Below are positions 42,153-50,827 of a stretch of 62,573 nt of DNA, in pieces. The stretch's first letter is position 1. Each line of letters opens with the position of its first letter. The notes under the pieces were generated by a model. That model did no database searches. It was not told the origin of the DNA and saw only the letters and a program-made list of their open reading frames with translations. A program made the position numbers and the translations under genes. The DNA is taken from the NCBI RefSeq assembly GCF_009720725.1, contig NZ_WNKT01000022.1, positions 1 to 62,573 of the forward strand, in the 5' to 3' direction. This stretch comes from Allochromatium palmeri. Lineage in GTDB: Bacteria; Pseudomonadota; Gammaproteobacteria; Chromatiales; Chromatiaceae.

Positions 42153-42180
42153 GGAACCAAATCCAAGCTCAATAGTCAGA
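42153..42180 (+). promoter_or_regulatory. Sigma-E (AlgU)-type promoter downstream of polA
   Basis: GGAAC (42153-42157) and TCAGA (42176-42180) are separated by 18 bases. The extracytoplasmic sigma consensus is GAACTT-N16/17-TCTGA, so spacing and seven to nine core bases agree. It starts ten bases after the polA stop and would drive the small RNA candidate that follows. Confidence 0.45.
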
Positions 42181-42185
42181 GTTAT

Positions 42186-42300
42186 CGAGCGAAACGGGAT
42201 CGCTCATCATCCCCCCTGGATGGCGATCCCAATCCCCGGCTACCCCAACCGGGGCGTGTTCCCCCGAGGCCCCACATCCCGGACCTCGGGGGTTCTTTTT
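42186..42300 (+). ncRNA. Candidate small RNA downstream of polA (Spot 42/ErsA position)
   Basis: About 115 nt fold into three successive hairpins. Hairpin 1 has GGGATCGC (42196-42203) with GCGATCCC (42223-42230), extended by CATCC/GGATG around a C-rich CCCCT loop. Hairpin 2 is CCCCGG (42234-42239) with CCGGGG (42249-42254) around CTACCCCAA. Hairpin 3 is the terminator at 42261-42300. All loops carry C-runs able to pair with G-rich ribosome binding sites. No ORF is present. Spot 42 in E. coli and the AlgU-dependent ErsA in Pseudomonas also lie next to polA, so position and promoter type agree; sequence similarity was not testable here. A polA 3'-UTR structure is the alternative. Confidence 0.6.
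42261..42300 (+). terminator. Intrinsic terminator 1 after polA
   Basis: CCCCCGAGG (42261-42269) and CCTCGGGGG (42284-42292) form a perfect 9-base stem around a C-rich 14-base loop, followed by TTCTTTTT. It would end the polA-adjacent small RNA or the polA message. Confidence 0.9.
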
Positions 42301-42310
42301 GATTTCAGTC

Positions 42311-42336
42311 AGCGCCTCAATATTGGCGCTTTTTTT
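42311..42336 (+). terminator. Intrinsic terminator 2 after polA
   Basis: AGCGCC (42311-42316), loop TCAATATT, GGCGCT (42325-42330) and an unbroken run of seven T bases (42330-42336) form a second terminator 10 bases after the first. The tandem arrangement gives strong separation from the gene at 42479. An AT-rich promoter-like stretch with TATAAA lies about 95 bases further on. Confidence 0.85.
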
Positions 42337-42478
42337 GCCTTCAAAATGACATGCTAAACCTGTTTTACCTGACAGGCCGCCGCTCATCGACACGAGCACC
42401 TGTCACATAAGCTTAATAAATTTGCTCTATAAATAGCTTCATCGCAGAACATTGATTTTCAAAAGGGGCAGACGTGTC

Positions 42479-42790
42479 ATGACTGAACTCATTCGTATGG
42501 GGCGAGGTTTCTTCGAAGACCTGGCAGCGGTCCCGGAGATCGAAGCGCAATTACTCGCCGACGGTTGCCTGACGGAACAGGAATTTGTGAACAAGCATAC
42601 CGCGACCATCCTCGATCACTACATGCGGCTCTTTCGCTTCGACTTTCTACCCGAGGATGCGGCCTTCTTTGCCGGTACGATCTGGGGGTATCTACAGGTG
42701 CGAAGCCTGCGCGAGACCAGCAGGCCGGTCAGCCCGCGTCAAGATCTGCGGGCGACGACCTGGGGGCACGAGACCTGTCAGGCCGCTTGA
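42479..42790 (+). CDS. Hypothetical protein
   Basis: This 103-aa protein was called from the ATG at 42479, with AAAAGGGG about 10 bases upstream. It is soluble, acidic and helical in its first 60 residues (FFEDLAAVPEIEAQLLADG), then has an aromatic patch (FRFDFLPEDAAFFAGTIWGYL) and a basic tail ending with Cys. I do not recognise the family. It stands alone between the polA terminators and a PilZ gene 162 bases downstream. Confidence 0.7.
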   Translation: MTELIRMGRGFFEDLAAVPEIEAQLLADGCLTEQEFVNKHTATILDHYMRLFRFDFLPEDAAFFAGTIWGYLQVRSLRETSRPVSPRQDLRATTWGHETCQAA

Positions 42791-42834
42791 GCGCAGATTG
42801 GCTTCAGGCTCCTGCCACCCAGGATCGTGCAGGC

Positions 42835-42851
42835 TGCACCAGTCTGGTGCA
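42835..42851. promoter_or_regulatory. Perfect NtrC-type palindrome
   Basis: TGCACC-AGTCT-GGTGCA is an exact dyad matching the NtrC consensus. I found no GG-N10-GC sigma54 promoter between it and the PilZ gene at 42952. It also folds as a 7-base hairpin next to CCTGC/GCAGG arms, so it could be an RNA structure in the tail of the upstream gene. Confidence 0.35.
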
Positions 42852-42951
42852 TGCGCCGTCAGGCATTCATCGTCTCGTCACACGCACTGAACGCAGTCGT
42901 CAAGATTGACGCTTAACATATCGGAACATGAAGAAGAATCAGGAAGCATCC

Positions 42952-43311
42952 ATGAGTATTGAGCACCGCTACGGTCAGCGTCGTCCGCGTGACATCGACG
43001 TTCAGATCCAGTACCGCAACCGTCGTTTCCGCAGCGCCAAGGGGCGTAACCTATCCGACCAAGGGATGTATCTCGAAGTCAGCAATCTGACATTGCCGAC
43101 CGGCACCCTGGTGGTACTTGAGGTGCGGGACATGGGTCGGGAGTGGCGCATCCCCGCCATCGTGATCCATCAGGACAGCACGGGGATCGGCGTCATGTTC
43201 CGCGACATGTATCCCGAATTTCTGGCGGCGAGCGCTGAGTCGTTCATGCCGCCGATGTCGCAACAACCCCCGAACGGCCACGCCGTCGGCCCGGGATGCG
43301 CGACCGCCTGA
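42952..43311 (+). CDS. PilZ-domain protein
   Basis: This is 119 aa from the ATG at 42952 (a start at 42928 is also possible). The PilZ fold is shown by an N-terminal Arg-rich segment (RYGQRRPRDIDVQIQY) and GRNLSDQGMYLEV, which carries the D/NxSxxG c-di-GMP motif. The C-terminal 30 residues are Pro/Gly-rich and probably disordered. It is likely a c-di-GMP receptor; the spacing of the RxxxR part is approximate, so binding is not certain. The GGDEF and EAL-HDOD proteins elsewhere in the window could share the same signal. Confidence 0.85.
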   Translation: MSIEHRYGQRRPRDIDVQIQYRNRRFRSAKGRNLSDQGMYLEVSNLTLPTGTLVVLEVRDMGREWRIPAIVIHQDSTGIGVMFRDMYPEFLAASAESFMPPMSQQPPNGHAVGPGCATA

Positions 43312-43323
43312 AGCGCCCGCCAC

Positions 43324-43668
43324 TCAATCCCACTCGAACAGCACCCACTGCGGCACCGAGATATTGCGTGCCGAGCGTTCCTGGGCGTCGATCAGCCCAT
43401 CCCCATTGATGTCATAGAGATAATACGGCGGCCCGACCGGCGGCTGTACCCGCACCAGGTAGAGCACGCCGCGCACCCGATATTCGTAGACGAGATCGCC
43501 GCCGGATTCCTTGATGGTGATATCCGGCTCGACGGCCTCGCCTGTGATCGGGGACGGCACGACCTCGGGCGCTTGCAAGAATCCGCTATCCTCTGCGGCT
43601 TCGTCTTGAGCATGGACGGTCGTCAGGCAGGAGGCGAGCAGCAAAACAGCAAGTCGTCGATTTGGCAC
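43324..43668 (-). CDS. DUF2782 secreted or periplasmic protein
   Basis: This 114-aa protein has an N-terminal signal peptide (MPNRRLAVLLLASCLTTVHA, cleaved after VHA). The mature part has EPDITIKESGGDLVYEYRV and a C-terminal YYLYDINGDGLID loop, then the WVLFEWD end typical of DUF2782. The function is unknown. In gammaproteobacteria the gene usually lies near polA or thrB, as here, with polA 1.2 kb away. It converges on the PilZ gene with 12 bases between stops. Confidence 0.9.
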   Translation of the reverse strand: MPNRRLAVLLLASCLTTVHAQDEAAEDSGFLQAPEVVPSPITGEAVEPDITIKESGGDLVYEYRVRGVLYLVRVQPPVGPPYYLYDINGDGLIDAQERSARNISVPQWVLFEWD

Positions 43669-43788
43669 GGGTCACCCGGAGTGTCGGAGAACATGACGCA
43701 AATGGTAGTACGAACCGCTCCGGATTGCTTCCCCAATCGGGCATAATGCCCTCCCCTCACCTGCCCCCACGCGAGCGCACTCAACAGG

Positions 43789-45798
43789 ATGGCCGGACTC
43801 AATTCGCGACAACTCGAAGCGGTTCGCTACACTGCTGGCCCCTTGCTGGTGCTCGCCGGTGCCGGTTCGGGCAAGACCCGTGTCATCACGCAGAAGATCG
43901 GCTATCTGATCGAGGACGTCGGTCTGGCGCCCCGCCACATCCGCGCCCTGACCTTTACCAACAAGGCCGCACGCGAGATGCGCGAGCGCGTGAGCCAGCA
44001 GCTCAAGGGCACCCAAACACGCGGGCTGACCATCTCGACCTTCCACCGGCTCGGACTCGAAATCCTGCGTCGCCATCCCGAGGCCGCCGGCCTGCATCCT
44101 GGATTTGCGCTGCTCGACGCCCAGGACACCGAGTCACTGCTCAAGGAACAGATCCGTGGCTCAACCGAGGCCGATGCACTGAGTCCGGGAGCGGTCCAGC
44201 ATCGGATCTCGCGCTGGAAGAATGATGGCGTCGACCCGGAGCAGGCCGCGCAGGGGGCCGAGGATGCGTTCGAGGCCCGGCTCGCCGCACTCTATGCCGA
44301 CTATGAACGTCGTCTGCGCATTTACAACGCCGTCGATTTTGACGATCTCATCCTGACGCCGACGCGCCTGTTCCGCACCCGGCCCGCGATTCTGGAGGAG
44401 TGGCGCGCGCGTCTGCGCTATCTGCTGGTCGACGAGTATCAGGACACCAACAGCGCCCAGTACGATCTGGTGCGCCAGTTGACCGGTACGCGGGGCGCCT
44501 TCACCGTGGTCGGCGACGACGATCAGTCGATCTATGCCTGGCGCGGCGCGCGGCCCGAAAATCTGGCGCGGCTCCAGGAAGACTATCCGGCCCTGAAGGT
44601 CATCATGCTGGAGCAGAACTATCGCTCCAGCGCCCGCATCCTGGGTCTGGCCAATACGCTGATTGCCAACAACCCGCACGTCTTCGAGAAGCGGCTCTGG
44701 AGCGAGCACGGTCCCGGCGAGCGCGCGCGCGTCATCCGCTGTCGCGACGAGACCGACGAGGCCGCGCGTGTGGCCTCCGAGATTCTGCATCTGAAGTTCA
44801 CCGAGAGCCGTGCCTTCGGCGATATCGCCATTCTCTTTCGCGGCAACTATCAGGCCCGCCCCTTCGAGCAGGCGCTGCGCGAGCATAACATCCCCTATTT
44901 TCTGAGCGGCGGCACCTCCTTCTTCGCGCGCGCCGAGATCAAGGATGTCATGGCCTATCTGCGTCTGCTGGCCAATCCCGGCGATGACACGGCGTTTCTG
45001 CGCGTCGTCAACACGCCCAGACGCGAGATCGGCCCGACCACGCTCGAACATCTCGCCGCCCACAGCCGCCAGCAGGGCCTGAGTCTGCTCGCCGGTTGCT
45101 CCGATCCCGGACTGGCTGCCTGTCTCAATGCGCGTCAGCGCGAGCGGCTCGCGGCCTTTACTCAACTCATCGACGCGCATCAACAGCTCGGCCAGAGCGA
45201 CCCGGTCGGCACAGCGCGCGCGCTCGTCCAGGCCATCGGTTATCGCGCCTGGTTGCGCGAGAATGCCTCCAGCCAGCCCGTCGCCGAACGTCGGCACGAC
45301 AATGTCGAAGACTTGCTGGCCTGGCTCGGTCGTCTACGCCAGGGCGAATTTCAGAACCGCACGCTGGTCGATCTGGTCGATCATCTCACGCTGATGGATG
45401 TGCTCGACCGTCAGGACGAAGACGAGGGCGGCGATCGCGTCCATTTGATGACGCTGCATGCCGCCAAAGGGCTGGAGTTTCCGCAGGTGTTTCTGGTCGG
45501 CATGGAAGAAGAATTGCTGCCGCATCGCACCAGCATCGAGGAGGACAGCATCGAGGAGGAACGTCGGCTCGCCTATGTCGGCATCACGCGCGCGCGCGAG
45601 GCACTCACATTTACGCTCGCCCGCCGGCGGCGGCGTTATGGCGAATGGGTGCACGGCGAGCCGAGCCGCTTTCTCGGGGAGCTGCCCGAGGATCAGCTCG
45701 ATTGGGACGGCGAGCGCCGCGAGGACAGTCCAGAGAATCGCAAGGCCCGTGGCCTGGCCCATTTGAAAGCGCTCAAGGAATTACTGGCCTCGGATTGA
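43789..45798 (+). CDS. rep: ATP-dependent DNA helicase Rep
   Basis: This 669-aa superfamily 1A helicase has Walker A AGAGSGKTRV, motif Ia TFTNKAAREM, motif II LLVDEYQDTN, motif III GDDDQSIYAWRGA, motif IV QNYRSS, motif V HAAKGLEFPQVFLVG and motif VI YVGITRAR. Length matches E. coli Rep (673 aa), and the sequence is nearer to Rep than to UvrD or PcrA (NSRQLEAVRYTAGPLLVLAG). It helps forks pass protein blocks. The ATG at 43789 overlaps no other gene. dusA follows after 61 bases. Confidence 0.95.
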   Translation: MAGLNSRQLEAVRYTAGPLLVLAGAGSGKTRVITQKIGYLIEDVGLAPRHIRALTFTNKAAREMRERVSQQLKGTQTRGLTISTFHRLGLEILRRHPEAAGLHPGFALLDAQDTESLLKEQIRGSTEADALSPGAVQHRISRWKNDGVDPEQAAQGAEDAFEARLAALYADYERRLRIYNAVDFDDLILTPTRLFRTRPAILEEWRARLRYLLVDEYQDTNSAQYDLVRQLTGTRGAFTVVGDDDQSIYAWRGARPENLARLQEDYPALKVIMLEQNYRSSARILGLANTLIANNPHVFEKRLWSEHGPGERARVIRCRDETDEAARVASEILHLKFTESRAFGDIAILFRGNYQARPFEQALREHNIPYFLSGGTSFFARAEIKDVMAYLRLLANPGDDTAFLRVVNTPRREIGPTTLEHLAAHSRQQGLSLLAGCSDPGLAACLNARQRERLAAFTQLIDAHQQLGQSDPVGTARALVQAIGYRAWLRENASSQPVAERRHDNVEDLLAWLGRLRQGEFQNRTLVDLVDHLTLMDVLDRQDEDEGGDRVHLMTLHAAKGLEFPQVFLVGMEEELLPHRTSIEEDSIEEERRLAYVGITRAREALTFTLARRRRRYGEWVHGEPSRFLGELPEDQLDWDGERREDSPENRKARGLAHLKALKELLASD

Positions 45799-45859
45799 TC
45801 AATCCGTTTATCAAAACAAACCGAGCGTGCTTCGTTCCAACCAAGAGTCAGCCTGACCT

Positions 45860-46828
45860 ATGCATTCAATCGATAGAAAATTGAGTGTCGCTCCGATGCT
45901 GGACTGGACTGACAGACACTGTCGGTACTTTCTGCGTCTGATCAGCCGTCACACCCTGCTCTATACCGAGATGATCACCACCGGCGCCCTGATCCACGGC
46001 GATCGGGAGCGTTTTCTGCGTTACGATCCGACTGAGCATCCGGTGGCGCTACAGCTCGGCGGCTCAGACCCCAAAGACCTGGCACAGTGTGCGCGCATGG
46101 CCGAGGATTGGGGCTATGATGAGATCAACCTCAACGTCGGCTGCCCCTCCGATCGGGTCCAGAACGGACGCTTCGGCGCCTGTCTCATGGCTGAACCGGC
46201 GCTGGTGGCCGAGTGCGTGACGGCGATGCGCGCGGCCGTCCGGGTGCCGGTGACGGTCAAGCATCGCATCGGCATCGACGAGCGCGACAGCTATGCTGAG
46301 CTGGTCGATTTCGTCGGTCATTTGAACGCGGCCGGTTGCGACGCCATCATTGTGCATGCGCGCAAGGCCTGGCTCAAAGGCTTGAGCCCCAAGGAGAATC
46401 GCGACATCCCGCCCTTGCGCTACGAAGTCGTGCGCGCTCTCAAGCGCGACTTCCCGGAACGTCCGATCATCGTCAACGGCGGCATCAAGACCCTGGACGA
46501 GACCACTGACTTCCTGCGCGATCTCGATGGGGTCATGATCGGGCGCGAGGCGTATCACAATCCCTGGATCCTGGCCGAGGCCGATCAGCGCGTCTTTGGC
46601 GACGATCATCCGGTGCCGACACGCCGGCAGGTACTCGAATCCTTCATCCCCTATGCCGAGCGTCAGCTCGCGGCTGGTGTGCCGATGAACGCCATGAGCC
46701 AGCACCTGCTCGGACTCTTCCAGGGCCAGCCCGGCGCGCGTGCCTGGCGTCGGCGTATCAGCGAACAGGCCCATCGGCCGGGCGCCGGGGTCGAGGTGCT
46801 CGGGGTTGGTGATCACGCGCGTTTATGA
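45860..46828 (+). CDS. dusA: tRNA-dihydrouridine synthase A
   Basis: This 322-aa FMN-dependent TIM barrel has the N-terminal VAPMLDWTDRHCRYFLR, the catalytic Cys in NLNVGCPSDRVQNGRFGACL, the FMN and tRNA residues in HARKAWLKGLSPKENR, and the phosphate-binding IIVNGGIK...IGREAYHNPW typical of DusA, which reduces U20/U20a of tRNA. Length is normal. Its stop overlaps the start of the transporter gene by four bases (ATGA), so the two are translationally coupled. Confidence 0.96.
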   Translation: MHSIDRKLSVAPMLDWTDRHCRYFLRLISRHTLLYTEMITTGALIHGDRERFLRYDPTEHPVALQLGGSDPKDLAQCARMAEDWGYDEINLNVGCPSDRVQNGRFGACLMAEPALVAECVTAMRAAVRVPVTVKHRIGIDERDSYAELVDFVGHLNAAGCDAIIVHARKAWLKGLSPKENRDIPPLRYEVVRALKRDFPERPIIVNGGIKTLDETTDFLRDLDGVMIGREAYHNPWILAEADQRVFGDDHPVPTRRQVLESFIPYAERQLAAGVPMNAMSQHLLGLFQGQPGARAWRRRISEQAHRPGAGVEVLGVGDHARL

Positions 46829-47700
46829 GCTGGATCGCGCTGGCGCTGATCTGCGCCTTCACCCTGGCCAGTGCAGATGCAGCGGCCAAAGCCTGGTTGC
46901 GTGATCTCACAGCCAGCGAGCTGCTGGTGGTGCGCTTCTGCCTGCCGGGGCTGCTGATGACGCCCCTGCTGGTCGGTCTGCCGCCGCTTACAGCGCTGCC
47001 CCTGGCGTTCTGGGGCTGGATGGCGGTGATGCTGCCGCTGGAACTGGCGGCCATGTGGCTCTATGTGGCGGCCATTCGCGACCACCCGCTCTCACTCACC
47101 CTGCCCTATCTGGCCTTCACGCCGGTGTTCGTGATCGCCGTGGCCTGGCTGCTGCTTGGCGAACAGGTCTCGGCGCACGGAATGCTCGGGATCCTGCTGG
47201 TGGTCGCAGGCGCCTGGCTGCTCAACAGCGCCCATGCCCACCGGCGCAACTGGCGCGGCTGGGTCGCGCCCTTCGCGGCCATCCTGGATGAGCCTGGGTC
47301 ACGGATGATGCTCGGAGTCGCGGCGCTCTACGCGCTCACGGCGACCCTGGGCAAGGGTGCGATGCGCTATCTGCCGCCTGAGTCGTTCGGCGCTTTCTAT
47401 TTTGCGCTGCTCGGGATCGCGGTCGCGGTGGTGATCGTGTTGCCGTGTCCGCGCCGCTTGCGTGCACTCGCCCGCCATCCCTGGGCGGTGCTGACGGTCG
47501 GCGGACTGCTCGGGATCATGGTCTTCACCCATTTCCTGGCCATCCAGAAGGTCGAGGTCGCCTATATGATCGCCGTCAAGCGCACCAGCCTCTTGTTCGG
47601 CATTCTCTATGGCGCGCTGATCTTTCGCGAACCGGGCTTGGCGGCGCGGCTGCCGGCCGGCGCACTCATGTTGAGCGGGGTGGTCGTGCTGCTGATCTGA
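46825..47700 (+). CDS. EamA/DMT-family transporter
   Basis: This 291-aa protein has ten predicted membrane segments in two five-helix EamA repeats (about 1-135 and 150-291). The end of each repeat shows the family pattern (PVFVIAVAWLLLGEQVS in the first, SLLFGILYGALIFREPGL in the second). The family exports amino acids, purines or other metabolites; the substrate here is unknown. It is coupled to dusA by a four-base overlap, which need not mean a shared function. Confidence 0.93.
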   Translation: MSWIALALICAFTLASADAAAKAWLRDLTASELLVVRFCLPGLLMTPLLVGLPPLTALPLAFWGWMAVMLPLELAAMWLYVAAIRDHPLSLTLPYLAFTPVFVIAVAWLLLGEQVSAHGMLGILLVVAGAWLLNSAHAHRRNWRGWVAPFAAILDEPGSRMMLGVAALYALTATLGKGAMRYLPPESFGAFYFALLGIAVAVVIVLPCPRRLRALARHPWAVLTVGGLLGIMVFTHFLAIQKVEVAYMIAVKRTSLLFGILYGALIFREPGLAARLPAGALMLSGVVVLLI

Positions 47701-47733
47701 GACGACGGAGGAAGGCTTCGGCGCTCTGATGTC

Positions 47734-48963
47734 TCAGTTGATTATCGCGCTTTCGACCTGACTCTGAAGCTCGCGCGCCCAGGCAAAGGCTTCGAGAAAA
47801 TAGAGCGCGAGCGTTTCTTCTTCCAGCCCCGGCACGACCACGTCGGGAGGGGGCGTGCTGCACTCGAAACGCTTGGCTTTCACCAGCACGGCCCCAAGCA
47901 ACCCCTCGTGTTCAAGGATGGCGTTCTTGATACGCGGGTCCAGGGGCAGATTCTCCAGGGCCTCACTCAAGGGGATCAACAGAATTTCATCGAGGTTGGA
48001 GAACAAACCCACAGTGAACAGCGCGTCCTTGTCCTGATTGAAATGGTGCTCGCCGACGAGCTGGCAGAACCGCGCATAGGTCAGCGAGCGTGTGAAACTA
48101 TAGGGGTTGCCCTCCTCCAGTGACCCCAGGGTCAGCAGGGCCGCCCACTGCCGCACGGTGCGTAAACCAACGAGTGAAATGGCCTGCATCAAGGTCTGAA
48201 TGGGCCGCCCCTGAGAGATCGCCGCATTGCTGATGAAGCGCAGCAGACGATAGCTCAGGGTGACGTCCTGACTGACAATGTGCTCGACCTCCTGCAAGCC
48301 GATTGCCTCATCATTCAATCGGGCCAGCAAACGCAGCGACTGCAGTCGATTGGCCGGCGGTCGCTTGCCGGTGAGCACTTCGGGTCGGGCCAGGTAATAC
48401 CCTTGAAAGAGTTCGAAGCCCAGATCGATACAATCCTGAAACTGCTCGTATGTCTCGATCTTTTCGGCCAGCAGGTGTGGACGATAGATCGCGGGCAGTG
48501 ACGCGACCTTGGCTGCGATTGCGGCGCGATCATCACCGAGCACGTCAAATTTGACGATGCGAGCGATCTCAAGCAGCGGATCCCAGTCGGGTGTATAGAC
48601 GAAATCGTCGAGGGCGAGCGTAAAGCCTTGATCAACCAACTGTCTGGCCGCTTCGACCAGGGCGGGTGTGACCTGCACTGTTTCCAGCACCTCCAGCACT
48701 ACCCGCTTGGGCGGCAGGGTCTGAATGAGATCGCTGGTGAGCCAACTCGTGGTCAGATTGAGAAACAGGCGCTTGTCGCGCCCCAGGCGCTCGACACCGA
48801 TGTCGGTAAAGGCATTGACGATGACTTGTGAGGTCGCGGCATCCGCGCCGATTGGATCGTCGTCGAATCCGCCGGAGACACCGCGAAATAACAATTCATA
48901 GGCCAGGATGCGTTGCTTGCGGTCAAAGATCGGCTGTATACCGAGGAAGGTGTCTGACATCAT
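47734..48963 (-). CDS. EAL-HDOD signalling protein (YuxH/CdgJ-like)
   Basis: This is 409 aa from an ATG at 48963 (48960 and 48990 are alternatives; the frame is open to 49155). The N-terminal EAL-like domain (about 1-200) starts LGIQPIFDRKQRILAYELLFRG, so the catalytic EAL is replaced by ELL. Most later acidic residues differ too, which suggests that it does not hydrolyse c-di-GMP. The C-terminal HDOD domain (about 200-400) has NDEAIGLQEVEHIVSQDVTL. In Vibrio and Shewanella such proteins affect motility and biofilm. Confidence 0.88.
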   Translation of the reverse strand: MMSDTFLGIQPIFDRKQRILAYELLFRGVSGGFDDDPIGADAATSQVIVNAFTDIGVERLGRDKRLFLNLTTSWLTSDLIQTLPPKRVVLEVLETVQVTPALVEAARQLVDQGFTLALDDFVYTPDWDPLLEIARIVKFDVLGDDRAAIAAKVASLPAIYRPHLLAEKIETYEQFQDCIDLGFELFQGYYLARPEVLTGKRPPANRLQSLRLLARLNDEAIGLQEVEHIVSQDVTLSYRLLRFISNAAISQGRPIQTLMQAISLVGLRTVRQWAALLTLGSLEEGNPYSFTRSLTYARFCQLVGEHHFNQDKDALFTVGLFSNLDEILLIPLSEALENLPLDPRIKNAILEHEGLLGAVLVKAKRFECSTPPPDVVVPGLEEETLALYFLEAFAWARELQSQVESAIIN

Positions 48964-49051
48964 TGCCTGCCGATCAGGTAAGAATTCCATTTGAAGATAG
49001 CCGATATTGTGACGACTCGCGCGACAGCACGCCAAATACTGAAGACACGAC

Positions 49052-50665
49052 TCACGCTGAACCCGGCGGACGATCCTGAGCCGGGTCGGCTGGAAGTCTC
49101 TCAGCGTCGAGCAATTCACGCACACGGTCGAGCAGTTCAGAGAGCGCCGCATCACGACTGGTATCGATGACGAGCGCGCGCCTGTATTCCTGCTCGCTCA
49201 GGGGCTGACGGCTTGCGTACTGACGCTCCAGCACCGAGAGATCGGCCTCAGAGACATCGGCGCCACGGGCCAGACGTCGCGTTACCCGTTCGCGCAAGAC
49301 ATCGAGCGGCGCATCGAGCGCCAGAATCGCGAATCCAGCGCCATGTCGCTGTGCCAGCGCCTGAAAACGCTCGCGCCGATGGCGAGCGATGAAGGTCGCA
49401 TCGACCAGCACGTCATAACCGCTGGCCAAAATATCATCGGCCAGACGGTGCAGACGCTCATAGGTCCAGTCGGTCGCACGCGGAAAATAGATACCACGGT
49501 CGACGCTACTGGCGGTGCGCGCCAGCTCTCCCAGCCCGAACAGACGCTTGCGCTCGACGTCCGAGCGCAGATGAATCAGCGGCAGTGCCTCGCGCAGTCG
49601 AGAGGACAGCCGGCTCTTGCCCGATCCCGGCAGACCGCAGGCGATCAGCAGATGCCGGCGGCGCATCCGGGTGTAGGACAGCGCCAGATCGAGATAGCGC
49701 GCGAAATCGTCGCGGATGATGGCCGCGTCCGAGTCGGGCAGGTCGTCCTGGCTCCAGCGGATCGCCAGCACCTTGGCACGCACCAGGGCACGATAGACTT
49801 TGTAGAAATCGAGCATGGTCAGCGCGCCATAGTCACCACTGCATTCCAGATAGCGGTTGAGGAAGCGATGGGCGGCGCCGCGTTCGCCTTCCTGCTCCAG
49901 ATCCATGACGAGAAAGGCGATTTCGCTGGCGGTGTCGATCCAGCGCAGATTGGGGTTGAACTCGATGGCGTCGAAGATCTGGATCTGGTCGTCGACGAGG
50001 GCGATGTTGCCGCGATGCATGTCGCCATGACACTCGCGCACGAAGCCCTCGACGCGGCGCCGCTCGATCATCGGTGTCAGCACTTCGAAGCGGGCCTGAA
50101 TCCAGGTTTCGAGCATCTCCAGTCGCGCCAGATCCTCGGAACTGTCAATACAGGCGCGGATCTGGGTCAGGTTCTCCAGCATGGGTTCGAGCACCTGCGC
50201 AGGCGTTCCAAACGTGCGGCCCAGACCAGAGACGGGGATGCCGGCATGGAAGTCGGCGATGTGCTCGGCCAGCCGCGTCATGAGTGCGTCCGTCACGGGC
50301 TGACGATCGAGCAGGGCCGACTGCGGAAAACGGCGCATCCAAACGCCATACTCAAGGATCGGTCCCGCGCCGTCGATGCGCGGCGCGTCGAGCGTGCCGT
50401 TGACCGTGATGACGTCCAGATAGAGATCCGGCGCCAGACGGCGGTTGAGCCGCAGTTCTTCCTCGCAGCAGAACCGGCGCCGCTCCAGGGTCGAGAAGTC
50501 GAGAAAGCCCAGATTCAGGGGTTTTTTGAACTTGTAGGCCGAATCACCTGCCAGCAGCACATGCGAGATATGGGTTTCGATGTGCTCGACGGTGTCGACG
50601 GCATGCGGATAGGCGCTGGGGTGTCGCAGTCCCGCGATCAAAACGGCAAGATCGTCATGCGTCAT
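49052..50665 (-). CDS. Aminoglycoside phosphotransferase-like / P-loop kinase fusion
   Basis: This is 537 aa from the ATG at 50665; the frame is open to 50764. The N-terminal half (about 1-340) is an APH-type kinase fold with VLLAGDSAYKFKKPL and the catalytic-loop REC...HGDMHRGNIALVDD with a downstream IFDAIEFNP (DFD/DxD-like). The C-terminal half (about 345-520) is a P-loop AAA/zeta-like kinase with GLPGSGKSRLSSRL and DVLVDATFIARHRRERF. The family is widespread and often annotated as bifunctional aminoglycoside phosphotransferase/ATP-binding protein. True substrates are unknown and resistance is not implied. Confidence 0.88.
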   Translation of the reverse strand: MTHDDLAVLIAGLRHPSAYPHAVDTVEHIETHISHVLLAGDSAYKFKKPLNLGFLDFSTLERRRFCCEEELRLNRRLAPDLYLDVITVNGTLDAPRIDGAGPILEYGVWMRRFPQSALLDRQPVTDALMTRLAEHIADFHAGIPVSGLGRTFGTPAQVLEPMLENLTQIRACIDSSEDLARLEMLETWIQARFEVLTPMIERRRVEGFVRECHGDMHRGNIALVDDQIQIFDAIEFNPNLRWIDTASEIAFLVMDLEQEGERGAAHRFLNRYLECSGDYGALTMLDFYKVYRALVRAKVLAIRWSQDDLPDSDAAIIRDDFARYLDLALSYTRMRRRHLLIACGLPGSGKSRLSSRLREALPLIHLRSDVERKRLFGLGELARTASSVDRGIYFPRATDWTYERLHRLADDILASGYDVLVDATFIARHRRERFQALAQRHGAGFAILALDAPLDVLRERVTRRLARGADVSEADLSVLERQYASRQPLSEQEYRRALVIDTSRDAALSELLDRVRELLDAERLPADPAQDRPPGSA

Positions 50666-50827
50666 GCAGCTACCCTGTGACCTGGCCTGTGCTGGAGTGC
50701 GCACACAAAGAGGTGTCCATGCACGGTGATATGTGGTGACTCGAATCCCGGCTTGGTTGAACAAAGCCGCCTCGACTCAGTAAGATCCACGCGTCCTTCC
50801 ATTCCACGATCAAGTGTAGAGAATTTC

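Noticed and set aside
49052-50665. Antibiotic resistance gene reading of the APH-like fusion
   Set aside because: The fusion family is common in bacteria without known resistance, and nothing mobile lies beside it.
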